Shown piece by piece: positions 7,968 through 16,424 of a stretch of 64,000 nt of DNA. The stretch lies in NCBI RefSeq assembly GCF_046507575.1, contig NZ_JBKFEY010000014.1:10812-74811 (forward strand), given 5' to 3'. The notes under the pieces are model-generated. The model was given only the letters and a program-made list of their open reading frames with translations, ran no database searches and was not told the DNA's origin. Positions within the stretch are counted from its first letter, which is position 1; the number at the start of each line of letters is the position of its first letter. The stretch comes from Pontitalea aquivivens (lineage in GTDB: Bacteria > Pseudomonadota > Alphaproteobacteria > Rhodobacterales > Rhodobacteraceae). Both the position numbers and the translations under genes were made by a program.

Positions 7968-9247
7968 AGCTCGCGGAAGCGGCCTTCCTGGCTGCGGGTC
8001 CAGCGCAGGGACAGATGCCAGCCGTCATCCGTCTGGGTTTCGGCCTGCACCACGCCCTGATCGTGCAGCCAGGCGCGGCGGCGGCCTTCGGCAAAAGGCA
8101 GATCAAGGATCGTTTCGACCTTTTCCTCGGCCAGCCGCGCCTCGATCGCGTCCAGCAACGCGGGCACCCCCTCGCCCGACAGGGCGGACACGGCCTGGAC
8201 ATCGCCGCGCCGGGCATCGGTGGCCAGGATCGCCGCGCGCGTGTCGGGCGACAGCGCGTCGATCTTGTTCCAGACCTCGATCAGGGCCACATCCTCATCC
8301 ACGCCCAGCGATTCCAGAATGTCGCCGACATCGGCGGCCTGTTCCTCGGTTTCCGGGTGGGAAATGTCGCGCACATGCAGGATCAGATCGGCCTCCAGCA
8401 CCTCTTCCAGCGTGGCGCGGAAGGCCGCGACCAGTTCGGTCGGCAGATCGGAAATGAAGCCCACCGTATCGGACAGGATCACCTTGCGCCCGGACGGCAG
8501 GATCAGGCCCCGCATCGTCGGGTCCAGCGTGGCGAACAGCATGTCCCTGGCCATCACATCGGCGCCGGTCATGCGGTTGAACAGCGTGGATTTGCCCGCG
8601 TTGGTATAGCCGACCAGCGCCACAACCGGGAACGGCACCTTGCGGCGCGCGGCGCGGTGCAATTCGCGCGTTTTCACCACCTTGCCCAACTGCCGGCGCA
8701 GGCGGATCATCTGTTCGTCGATGGCGCGGCGGTCCGCCTCGATCTGGGTTTCGCCGGGCCCGCCGACAAAGCCCAGCCCGCCGCGCTGGCGTTCCAGATG
8801 CGTCCAGGCCCGCACCAGCCGCGTGCGCTGATAGGACAGCGCGGCCAGGTCCACCTGCAGCACCCCTTCGCGGGTGCGCGCGCGGTCGGCAAAGATTTCC
8901 AGGATCAGCCCGGTCCGGTCCAGAAGCTTGACGCCCCATTCCTTTTCCAGGTTGCGCTGCTGCACCGGCGTCACCGGACCGTCGACCAGCACCAGATCAA
9001 CCTCGGCCGCAGTCAGGCGCGACTTCAGTTCGTCCAGCTTGCCGGTGCCGAACAGATGGCCCGGATGCGGCTTGGCCAGGCGCACGACCTCGGCGCCCAC
9101 CACCTCAAGGTCCGGCAGGGCGGCGGCCAGGGACACGGCCTCGGCCAGGCCATGTTCCGGCAGCCTGCGGGCCTGCGCGGCCTTCAGGTCGGGATGCAGC
9201 ACCCAGGCCCGCGTGGGCCTGGCGCGAGAGGAAACCGGATCGCTCAG
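7964..9247 (-). CDS. hflX: GTPase HflX (ribosome-associated)
   Basis: About 427 residues from a proposed CTG start. An N-terminal HflX domain (VLHPDLK...LFGTGKLDEL...LILEIFADRARTREG) is followed by the signature GGLGFVGGPGETQIE and a TRAFAC G domain with P-loop GYTNAGKS, switch DTVGFI and NKID. HflX splits stalled ribosomes. Start choice: the only ATG/GTG in reach is GTG at 9202, which has no ribosome site and would drop TRAW-VLHP, residues I expect to be conserved. CTG at 9247 sits six bases after GAGGG and overlaps the hfq TGA (CTGA), suggesting coupled translation from a rare start codon. If wrong, the gene begins at 9202. Confidence 0.88.
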   Translation of the reverse strand: MSDPVSSRARPTRAWVLHPDLKAAQARRLPEHGLAEAVSLAAALPDLEVVGAEVVRLAKPHPGHLFGTGKLDELKSRLTAAEVDLVLVDGPVTPVQQRNLEKEWGVKLLDRTGLILEIFADRARTREGVLQVDLAALSYQRTRLVRAWTHLERQRGGLGFVGGPGETQIEADRRAIDEQMIRLRRQLGKVVKTRELHRAARRKVPFPVVALVGYTNAGKSTLFNRMTGADVMARDMLFATLDPTMRGLILPSGRKVILSDTVGFISDLPTELVAAFRATLEEVLEADLILHVRDISHPETEEQAADVGDILESLGVDEDVALIEVWNKIDALSPDTRAAILATDARRGDVQAVSALSGEGVPALLDAIEARLAEEKVETILDLPFAEGRRRAWLHDQGVVQAETQTDDGWHLSLRWTRSQEGRFREL

Positions 9248-9477
9248 TCTTCGCCCTCATACAAGGAAATCGGCTGGCCGGGCATGATCGTGGAAATCGC
9301 ATGCTTGTAGACCAGCTGCGACTGGCCATCGCGGCGCAGCAGGACACAGAAATTGTCGAACCAGGTGATCACGCCCTGCAGCTTGACCCCGTTGATCAGG
9401 AAAATCGTAACCGGAACCTTCGTCTTGCGGACGTGATTCAGAAATGCATCTTGCAGATTCTGTTTGTCGGCAGCCAT
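9244..9477 (-). CDS. hfq: RNA chaperone Hfq
   Basis: 77 residues. Hexameric Sm-like chaperone that pairs small RNAs with target mRNAs. The Sm1 region (QDAFLNHVRKTKVPVTIFLINGVKL begins near residue 8) and Sm2 motif YKHAISTI are intact; the short acidic C terminus (YEGED) is typical of alphaproteobacteria, which lack the long enterobacterial tail. It lies between trkH and hflX, and hfq-hflX is a widely conserved pair. ATG at 9477 (MAADKQNLQ) was chosen; the in-frame sequence upstream is not protein-like. Confidence 0.97.
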   Translation of the reverse strand: MAADKQNLQDAFLNHVRKTKVPVTIFLINGVKLQGVITWFDNFCVLLRRDGQSQLVYKHAISTIMPGQPISLYEGED

Positions 9478-9617
9478 TGTTCTTATGCCTTTTTCTTCTA
9501 TTCTTGTCGTGCATCCCGTGGCAGTCGCTTCGTGGCGCCACGCCCCAAGTATGCTTAAGAGCACGGGACTTTCCACCCCCAAATTCAATCGTCCCCCGAT
9601 GCGGGGCGCAGGGATGC

Positions 9618-11138
9618 CTAATTGCGCCAGAATTCGGGGTTGAACAATGCGATGATGGCCAGCGTTTCCAGCCGGCCCAGCACCATTGCCGCCGCCAGGA
9701 TCACCTTGGCCGCCGGTTCCAGCATCGCCCAGGACAGGGGCGAGGCCGCCGCGACCTGCGCCAGCGGGCCGGTGTTGGACAGCGCCGCGACCGACAGGAT
9801 CGTGGCGGGTTCAAAATCCAGCCCCGCTATCGACACCGCCAGCATCACCACCGCAACGGACAGCGCGAACAGCATGAAGAAGATCCAGGCGATATAGGCG
9901 CCCTCGCGGCGCAGCCGGCGCGCCATGCCGCCCCCCCCCGCGATGGAGGACGGATGGACCAGCTTGTCCAGTTCCCGCTCGCCATGCCGGATCAGCGCAT
10001 AGACCCGCAACAGCCGCACCCCCCCCGCCGTGGTCGCCACGCCCCCCCCCACGATCGCCAGCCCCGACAGCAAAAGCCCCGGCGTGCCCAGGCCCGACCA
10101 GCTGCGCGCCAGGTTCCAGGCCTGCGATTCAAAGCCCGTCGTGGTCAGAAAGGACATCGCCGTGAACAGCCCCCCCCAGATCGACCCGAACATCGCGCCG
10201 GGGCTGGGCGTGGTGGACACATCCAGCGCCGCGATCCAGTGACGCAGGAACAGCACCAGCGGCACCGCCAGCACGATGACTGCGGCCAGGCGCAGCTCGG
10301 GGTCCTCCAGCGCGCGGGGGGCGGCGCGCAGCTCACCCGCGCCGGGCCAGAGCCTGCGTGACAGCGCGGGCAGCAGGAACAGGAAGATCACCCCCTCGCC
10401 CACCATCCCCGACGGCGCCCCCGCGCTGCCCCCGATGGGGGAAATACCCGAGGTCGCCAGCGTCGACATCGCATGGCACAGCGCCACCAGCGCCGGATCG
10501 CCCGCGATCAGCAACAGCACCCATAACAGCCCCGTCAGGCCGATATAGACGGGAAAGGTGCGGACCGCGTAATGCAGGATGCGTTCACCCGCATCCGCGC
10601 CGCCCTCGGCGGTGCTGGCCACACGCACCGGCCGCCCCGACGGCCCGCCGGAAAAGAACACCTCGAACCCGCCCAGGCGCAGCGGCGCCAGCACGGCGAT
10701 CGCCATCACCAGCATGAAGAACCCGCCCAGCCAGCCCACCAGCGCCCGCCACAGATGCAGGCTGGGCGCCAGCCGCCCCGGGTCATAAAGCGTGGCCCCC
10801 GTCGTGGTCAGCGCCGAGACCATTTCCCACCAGGCGTTGAACAACCCGGTATCGGGCACCGATTCATTGAACGGCACGGCCAGCGCCAGCGGCAACACCG
10901 AAAACGTGGCCAGCATCGCCAGCAGGTGGCTGCGCCCCTCGGGGCCCCTGGGGTTGCCAGCGGTCGCCAGCGCCAGCAGCGCCACCAGCACCAGAATCAG
11001 CGTGCCCGAATAAAAGAACGGGCGGGCAATGTCATGCTGGCGCAGCGCCAGCGCATGGGCCGCGGGCACATACATCGCCGCCCCCCCGATCCCCAGCAGG
11101 ATCACGGTCAGCGGCAGATCGTGCAACCGGCGCAGCAT
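9618..11138 (-). CDS. trkH: Trk-type potassium uptake protein TrkH, membrane subunit
   Basis: 506 residues with around ten membrane segments and selectivity-filter-like repeats, for example SALTTTGATLYDPG near residue 105 and MSFLTTTGFESQAWN further on. It forms the potassium-conducting subunit in the cytoplasmic membrane and works with TrkA, encoded immediately upstream; the two genes overlap by one base (TGATG), implying coupled translation. A TrkG paralogue is equally compatible with the sequence, but neighbourhood and length suit TrkH. Confidence 0.93.
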   Translation of the reverse strand: MLRRLHDLPLTVILLGIGGAAMYVPAAHALALRQHDIARPFFYSGTLILVLVALLALATAGNPRGPEGRSHLLAMLATFSVLPLALAVPFNESVPDTGLFNAWWEMVSALTTTGATLYDPGRLAPSLHLWRALVGWLGGFFMLVMAIAVLAPLRLGGFEVFFSGGPSGRPVRVASTAEGGADAGERILHYAVRTFPVYIGLTGLLWVLLLIAGDPALVALCHAMSTLATSGISPIGGSAGAPSGMVGEGVIFLFLLPALSRRLWPGAGELRAAPRALEDPELRLAAVIVLAVPLVLFLRHWIAALDVSTTPSPGAMFGSIWGGLFTAMSFLTTTGFESQAWNLARSWSGLGTPGLLLSGLAIVGGGVATTAGGVRLLRVYALIRHGERELDKLVHPSSIAGGGGMARRLRREGAYIAWIFFMLFALSVAVVMLAVSIAGLDFEPATILSVAALSNTGPLAQVAAASPLSWAMLEPAAKVILAAAMVLGRLETLAIIALFNPEFWRN

Positions 11139-12514
11139 CAGAAGAAATCGATGGAGACCTGCAGCAGTTGCTCCACCTCCGGGACATCGGCGCTGAGCGC
11201 GAAGAGCAGGATCGAATCGCCTTCTTCGATCTTGGTCTCGCCGGTGGGCTTGACGATGCGCTCACCCTTGCGGATGGCGCCGACCAGCACCCCTTCGGGG
11301 AAGGCGATGTCGCGCACCATCCGCCCCGAAATCGGCGAGGTGCCCATCACCACCGCCTCGATCACCTCGGCCTCGGCATCGCCGATGGAATAGATCGCGC
11401 GCACCCGGCCATGGCGGATGTGGCGCAGGATCGAGCTGACGGTGGTGGCGCGCGGGTTGATATAGGCGTCGATGTCCAATGGGGCCATCAGCGGCACCAG
11501 GGTGGGGTCGTTGACCAGGCTGATCGCCATGCGGCAGCCCGCCTGCTTGGCGCGCACCGCGGCCAGGATGTTGGTCTTGTCGTCATCGGTCACGACCAGC
11601 ACCGCATCGGCACGGCTGATGTTGGCCTCTTCCAGCAGTTCCGCGCTCATCCCGTCGCCATTCAGCACGATGGTACGTTCCAGCGCATCGGCGGCGCGTT
11701 CGGCCTGGGCGCGGTTTTTCTCGATCACCTTCGCGCGGATCCGGTCCAGCCGGGTTTCCAGCGCGCGTGCCACCGCCAGCCCGACGTTGCCGCCGCCGAT
11801 GATGACGATGCGTTCCTGCTTCTTGGTCATCTTGCCAAAGATTTCCAGCGTGCGGGTGACATCATCGACATGGGAAAAGACATAGATCTGATCGCCCGCG
11901 AACAGCTGATCGCCCGGTTCGGGCGCGAACAGCCGCCCTTCGCGGCGCACACCGGCCACGATCGCGCGCAGGGTGGAAAACAGATCGGTCAGCTGGCGCA
12001 GGGGCGTGTTCAGGACCGGGCAATCCTCTTCCAGCGCGATACCCAGCAGCTGCACCATCCCGCCGAAAAAGCTTTCGGTGTCAAAGGTCGCGGGCGCGGC
12101 CAGGCGCTGCAACGCGGCCTCGGCCACCTCGCGTTCGGGGCTGATGACCACGTCGATCGGCAAATGATCGCGGCGGAACAGGTCGGTATAAAGCGTTTCC
12201 ATGTAGGATTGCGCCCGCAGCCGCGCAATCTTGCGGGTGATGCCAAAGACCGAATGGGCCACCTGGCAGGTGACCATGTTGACCTCATCGGAAAAGGTGG
12301 CGGCGATGATCAGGTCGCAATCGCGCGCGCCCGCGCGTTCCAGCACATCGGGATGCGAGGCAAAGCCCGCCACCCCCTGCACATCCAGCGTGTCCGACGC
12401 CCGGCGCACCAGTTCGGGGTTCACATCGACGATGGTGACATCGTTGCGTTCCCCCGCCAGGTGACGCGCGATCTGCCAGCCCACCTGCCCCGCGCCACAG
12501 ATGATGACCTTCAT
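11138..12514 (-). CDS. trkA: Trk system potassium transport regulator TrkA
   Basis: 458 residues with two tandem RCK units: NAD-binding motifs CGAGQVG at about residue 5 and IGGGNVG near 235, each followed by a TrkA-C domain. It is the peripheral cytoplasmic subunit that gates TrkH in response to nucleotides. The second RCK repeat contains VLVVTDDDKTNILAA, typical of TrkA. The ATG at 12514 (MKVIICGAG) was chosen; an alternative five codons upstream lacks support. An ntrX-trkA order is familiar from rhodobacters. A 9-bp-stem hairpin separates it from ntrX. Confidence 0.95.
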   Translation of the reverse strand: MKVIICGAGQVGWQIARHLAGERNDVTIVDVNPELVRRASDTLDVQGVAGFASHPDVLERAGARDCDLIIAATFSDEVNMVTCQVAHSVFGITRKIARLRAQSYMETLYTDLFRRDHLPIDVVISPEREVAEAALQRLAAPATFDTESFFGGMVQLLGIALEEDCPVLNTPLRQLTDLFSTLRAIVAGVRREGRLFAPEPGDQLFAGDQIYVFSHVDDVTRTLEIFGKMTKKQERIVIIGGGNVGLAVARALETRLDRIRAKVIEKNRAQAERAADALERTIVLNGDGMSAELLEEANISRADAVLVVTDDDKTNILAAVRAKQAGCRMAISLVNDPTLVPLMAPLDIDAYINPRATTVSSILRHIRHGRVRAIYSIGDAEAEVIEAVVMGTSPISGRMVRDIAFPEGVLVGAIRKGERIVKPTGETKIEEGDSILLFALSADVPEVEQLLQVSIDFF

Positions 12515-12534
12515 GGAAGAACCCCGCACCGCCA

Positions 12535-12559
12535 GTCAGGCCCCTTCTTAGGGCCTGAC
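12535..12559 (-). terminator. Hairpin between ntrX and trkA
   Basis: GTCAGGCCC / GGGCCTGAC, a perfect 9-bp stem with a 7-nt loop, lies 21 bp upstream of the trkA start and 72 bp beyond the ntrX stop. There is no T tract, so it may only attenuate transcription or protect the ntrX mRNA end. Confidence 0.45.
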
Positions 12560-12630
12560 CGGGGTCCGGTCAATCAACGGGTCCGGGCGATTGGCCGCGC
12601 AGGCAGGCGCGCGCGCCCGCGCCCCCGGGT

Positions 12631-14043
12631 TCAGGCCTCGTCCTCTTCGGCGGGGCCGCCATTGCCGTTGCCATTGCCGTTGCCCTTGGCCGCGGTGCCC
12701 ACGCCCAGCGACTTCAGCTTGCGGTGCAGCGCGGAACGTTCCATGCCCACGAAATTCGCCGTGCGCGAGATGTTGCCGCCAAAGCGGTTGATCTGGGTCA
12801 GCAGATATTCGCGTTCGAACAATTCGCGCGCCTCGCGCAAAGGCAGCGTCGCCAGCGCCCCCCCCAGGACCAGGCGGCCCCCTTCGGCAGGCGCGTCCTG
12901 GCCTGGCAGTTCGCGCGCCTCGATCGGATCGGTTCCCTCGCCCAGAATCAGGATGCGCTCGATGACGTTGCGCAGCTGGCGGATGTTGCCGGGCCAGTCC
13001 ATCGTCTGCAGCATCGCCGCCGCATCCTCGGACAGCGGGCGCAGGGGCAGGCCCTGGCTGCGGTTGAACCCTTCGATGAAATGCGCGGCCAGCAGCGGCA
13101 CATCCTCGCGCCGTTCGGCCAGCGCAGGCACCGCGATCGGCACCACGTTCAGCCGGTCATACAGTTCCTGACGAAAGCGCCCGGCGCCGATTTCGGTGGC
13201 CAGATCGCGCGTGGTCGAGCTGATCACCCGCAGGTCCACCCGCACCTTGTCGGCCCCGCCCACGCGCATGAACTGCTGTTCGGTCAGCACCCGCAGGATC
13301 TTGCTTTGCGTGCCCGGCGGCATGTCGGCCACCTCGTCGAAATAGATCACACCACCGTGGGCCTGTTCCAGAAGCCCCTTTTCCACGCCCCGATCGGCGG
13401 ATTCGCGACCAAAAAGCACCTCTTCCATACGCTCGGGCGCGATCGAGGCCGAGGTCACGGTGACAAAGGGGCCGGTGGCGCGGGTCGAATGCTGGTGGAT
13501 GTAGCGCGCGGCCATTTCCTTGCCCGATCCCGGCTCGCCCGACAGCATCACCCGCCCGTTGGACCGCGTCACCTTGTCAAGCTGATCCTTGAGCTTGCGG
13601 AACGCCGCCGAGGCGCCCAGCATTTCGGCCGGACCCTGGTCGCGCCGGCGCAGGCTGGAATTTTCCCGCCGCAGCCGCGCGGTTTCCATCGCGCGGGTGA
13701 TCACCACCATCAGCTGGTCGATGTTGAAGGGCTTTTCGATGAAATCATAGGCGCCCTGCTTGATCGCCGCGACCGCGATTTCAATGTTGCCATGCCCCGA
13801 GATGATGATGATCGGGATGTCGGGGTTGTTGCGCTTGACCGCCTTGAGGATGTCGATCCCGTCCATCCGGCTGTCCTTCAGCCAGATATCCAGGATCATC
13901 AGCGCCGGCGGTTCGGCGTTGATCGCCTCCATGCAGTCGTCGGAATTGGCGGCCATGCGGGTGGCGAAGCCTTCGTCCCCGAGGATGTCGGCGATCAGTT
14001 CGCGGATGTCCTTTTCGTCATCGACGATCAGAATGTCACTCAT
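12631..14043 (-). CDS. ntrX: Two-component response regulator NtrX
   Basis: 470 residues: receiver domain (phospho-acceptor D52 in MILDIWLKD), AAA+ sigma-54-type central domain (P-loop SGEPGSGKE, Walker B VIYFDEVAD) and a C-terminal helix-turn-helix (NISRTANFVGMERSALHRKLK). NtrX acts with NtrY in nitrogen and redox control in alphaproteobacteria. The loop that carries GAFTGA in sigma-54 activators reads roughly LFGRESADRGVEKG, so the sigma-54 contact motif is missing. The C terminus has a (GN)4 run encoded by a short repeat. The start lies 1 nt beyond the ntrY stop. Confidence 0.95.
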   Translation of the reverse strand: MSDILIVDDEKDIRELIADILGDEGFATRMAANSDDCMEAINAEPPALMILDIWLKDSRMDGIDILKAVKRNNPDIPIIIISGHGNIEIAVAAIKQGAYDFIEKPFNIDQLMVVITRAMETARLRRENSSLRRRDQGPAEMLGASAAFRKLKDQLDKVTRSNGRVMLSGEPGSGKEMAARYIHQHSTRATGPFVTVTSASIAPERMEEVLFGRESADRGVEKGLLEQAHGGVIYFDEVADMPPGTQSKILRVLTEQQFMRVGGADKVRVDLRVISSTTRDLATEIGAGRFRQELYDRLNVVPIAVPALAERREDVPLLAAHFIEGFNRSQGLPLRPLSEDAAAMLQTMDWPGNIRQLRNVIERILILGEGTDPIEARELPGQDAPAEGGRLVLGGALATLPLREARELFEREYLLTQINRFGGNISRTANFVGMERSALHRKLKSLGVGTAAKGNGNGNGNGGPAEEDEA

Positions 14044-14044
14044 G

Positions 14045-16321
14045 TCAGATCCCTGCCGCACTGTCCGCGGCCCTTTCCTTGATGGCTTTGACACCTGCGC
14101 GCGCACGCGGCAGGCGGATTTCGGCAAGCGCGCCGCGATGGGCGCCCCCGGTGAAGGCGGGCGCATCGGTCAGTGTCAGCGTGCCGCCATGTTCCTCGAT
14201 GATTTTCTTGACGATCGGCAGGCCCAGCCCCGTGCCCTTGGCGCGCGTCGTCATGTAAGGTTCGAACAGCCGGGTGCGGTCTTCGGGCAGGCCCACGCCA
14301 TTGTCGGCGATGCGGATCAGCACCTGTTCGGGACTGGCCTGCATGGTCACGCGCACCTCGGGGGAAAAGCCGGTGGGCGCGCCTTTTTCCACCAGGCTTT
14401 CAATGGCTTCGCCCGCGTTCTTCAGAAGGTTGGTGACCGCCTGGCCGATCATCGTCGCATCCAGTTCCACGATCACCGGCCCGTCGGGCAGATCGGCCGA
14501 CAGCTGCGCGCCATGCAACGCGCCGTCCTGCAGCGTCACCGCATCGCGCATCAGCCGCGCCAGATCGTGATCGCGCCGGTCGGGTTCGGGCATGCGCGCA
14601 AAGCGCGAGAATTCGTCGACGATGCGGCGCAGGTCGTTGGTCTGGCGCACGATCACGCCGGTCAGCTGTTCCAGCGCCTCGGCCTCATCGCCCACAAGCG
14701 GCGAGAACTTGCGTTTGAGCCGTTCCGCCGACAGCTGGATCGGGGTCAGCGGGTTCTTGATTTCATGGGCGATACGGCGCGCGACATCGCCCCAGGCCGC
14801 CATGCGCTGCGCGCTGACCAGTTCGGTGACATCGTCAAAGGCCACCACATAGCCTTCGGGCGCGCCATCCTGACGCCGGCGCACGGCCATGCGCACCAGA
14901 AGGCTTTCCAGCCGCCCCGCGCGCGACACGCGCACCTCTTCCTGTGCGACCTCACCCAGACCGTCCTGCAGGCGCTGGAACAGGTTGGCAAATTCCGGCA
15001 CCGCCTCGGTCAGGGGGCGGTCGTGGTCGCGCCCGGGTTCCAGGTCCAGCAGCCGCATCGCGGACCTGTTGAGAAAATCGACCCGCCCCCCGGCATCCAG
15101 CCCGATCACCCCCGAGGTCACCGAGGACAGCACCGAATCAAACAGCCGGCGGCGTTCCTCGGTCTCGCGGTGGCTGGCCACCAGTTCCATGCGCTGGCCC
15201 TTCAGCTGGCGCGTCATGCGGTTGAACGACTGTCCCAGCGTGGCGATTTCGTCATCGCCCTCGCCCTCGATGACCTGCGCGTCCAGATCGCCCGCGCCGA
15301 CCCGTTCGGCCGCCAGCGCCAGCCGCCCGATCGGGCGCGACAGCCGTTCGGCAAACCACAGCCCCATCCAGACCGCGGCAAAGATCAGGATCAGCGCGAA
15401 GCCCACATAAAGCAGGCCGAATTCGAACAGAACCTTGCCGCGCGTGGCCTCCAGCTGCTGATAAAGGCCGACGGTTTCGCGGGTGTCATCCAGCAGCGAC
15501 AGGATCTGCCCATCGACCGCGCGGCTGACATACAGATAGCGGTCCACGAAGGCATCCAGCCGCACCAGCGCGCGGAATTCCCCATTCGGCCAATCCTCGA
15601 TCAGCACCGGCGCGGTGGCCGTCTCGGCCTCGGCCAGGTGGTTGGGCGCGGGCCTTTCGAAATTGAACAGATAGCTGCGTTCGCCGCGCGCGCGGATATC
15701 GCCCGCGCCATCGATCACATAGGCCTCGCGCAGGCCGCGCTGAATGCCCGCCTGCCCCGCGGTCAGCAATTCGCGCAGATCGCCGTCATCCAGGAAGGTC
15801 GCGGCCTGCCGGCGCAGGTTCAGAAAGGCGGCCAGCGCCTGGGTGTCCTGCACCAGATCACGGCGGTGTTCGTCCTGATAGGCCTCGGCCGCGGCAAGCG
15901 ATGTGCCCACCACCTGCCGGACCCGGTCGGAAAACCAGCCCTCAAGACCCACGTTCACCGTCAGCCCGGCGAAAATCGCCACCAGCACCGTGGGCACCAG
16001 CGCGATGCCCGCGAACACCCCCGTCAGCCGCAGATGCAGCCGCGACCCGGCCGAACGCGCCCGCCGCGCCGCCAGCATCTGCATCAGCCGCAGCCCGATC
16101 AGCCCCGCCAGCAGCAGGAAATAGACGAAATCCGCCAGCAGGATCAGCCGCAGCGCATTGGACGCCGCACCCTGCCCCATCGGCCCCAGCACGACAAAGG
16201 TGGCGAAGGCCAGCACCGGCCCCAGCGCCACCAGCCCGATCGTCGCGGCATTCTGCACGCGGCGCTGACGGCGCAATCGGCTTAGCCGATCCCATGCGGT
16301 GCGATGTAGTGTGCCTTGCAC
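14045..16321 (-). CDS. ntrY: Sensor histidine kinase NtrY
   Basis: 758 residues from the GTG at 16321. Membrane segments lie in the first ~110 residues and again near 290; between them is an extracytoplasmic sensing region. Then come a HAMP domain, a PAS domain (FDSVLSSVTSGVIGLD), HisKA with the phospho-histidine in RRIAHEIKNPLTPIQLS, and an ATPase domain (NLLKNAGEA, DNGVGLP, GTGLGLPIV). Partner of NtrX, encoded 1 nt downstream. The GTG at 16321 has GGGGGA six bases upstream; a GTG at 16372 has no ribosome site and would add an unlikely Gly/Ala-rich head. Confidence 0.94.
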   Translation of the reverse strand: MQGTLHRTAWDRLSRLRRQRRVQNAATIGLVALGPVLAFATFVVLGPMGQGAASNALRLILLADFVYFLLLAGLIGLRLMQMLAARRARSAGSRLHLRLTGVFAGIALVPTVLVAIFAGLTVNVGLEGWFSDRVRQVVGTSLAAAEAYQDEHRRDLVQDTQALAAFLNLRRQAATFLDDGDLRELLTAGQAGIQRGLREAYVIDGAGDIRARGERSYLFNFERPAPNHLAEAETATAPVLIEDWPNGEFRALVRLDAFVDRYLYVSRAVDGQILSLLDDTRETVGLYQQLEATRGKVLFEFGLLYVGFALILIFAAVWMGLWFAERLSRPIGRLALAAERVGAGDLDAQVIEGEGDDEIATLGQSFNRMTRQLKGQRMELVASHRETEERRRLFDSVLSSVTSGVIGLDAGGRVDFLNRSAMRLLDLEPGRDHDRPLTEAVPEFANLFQRLQDGLGEVAQEEVRVSRAGRLESLLVRMAVRRRQDGAPEGYVVAFDDVTELVSAQRMAAWGDVARRIAHEIKNPLTPIQLSAERLKRKFSPLVGDEAEALEQLTGVIVRQTNDLRRIVDEFSRFARMPEPDRRDHDLARLMRDAVTLQDGALHGAQLSADLPDGPVIVELDATMIGQAVTNLLKNAGEAIESLVEKGAPTGFSPEVRVTMQASPEQVLIRIADNGVGLPEDRTRLFEPYMTTRAKGTGLGLPIVKKIIEEHGGTLTLTDAPAFTGGAHRGALAEIRLPRARAGVKAIKERAADSAAGI

Positions 16322-16424
16322 GGATGTCCCCCGGTCTGCGCAAGCGCCGCCCCGCCCCGGTCCAGCCGCCACATCGGACGACCGAATCCGGCAGGCAAAA
16401 AGGCAACGCCTGACTGTTGCCGTT

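Noticed and set aside
11168..13171. 667-codon plus-strand frame opposite trkA and ntrX
   Set aside because: Same antisense effect; crosses the junction of two real genes and shows no domain.
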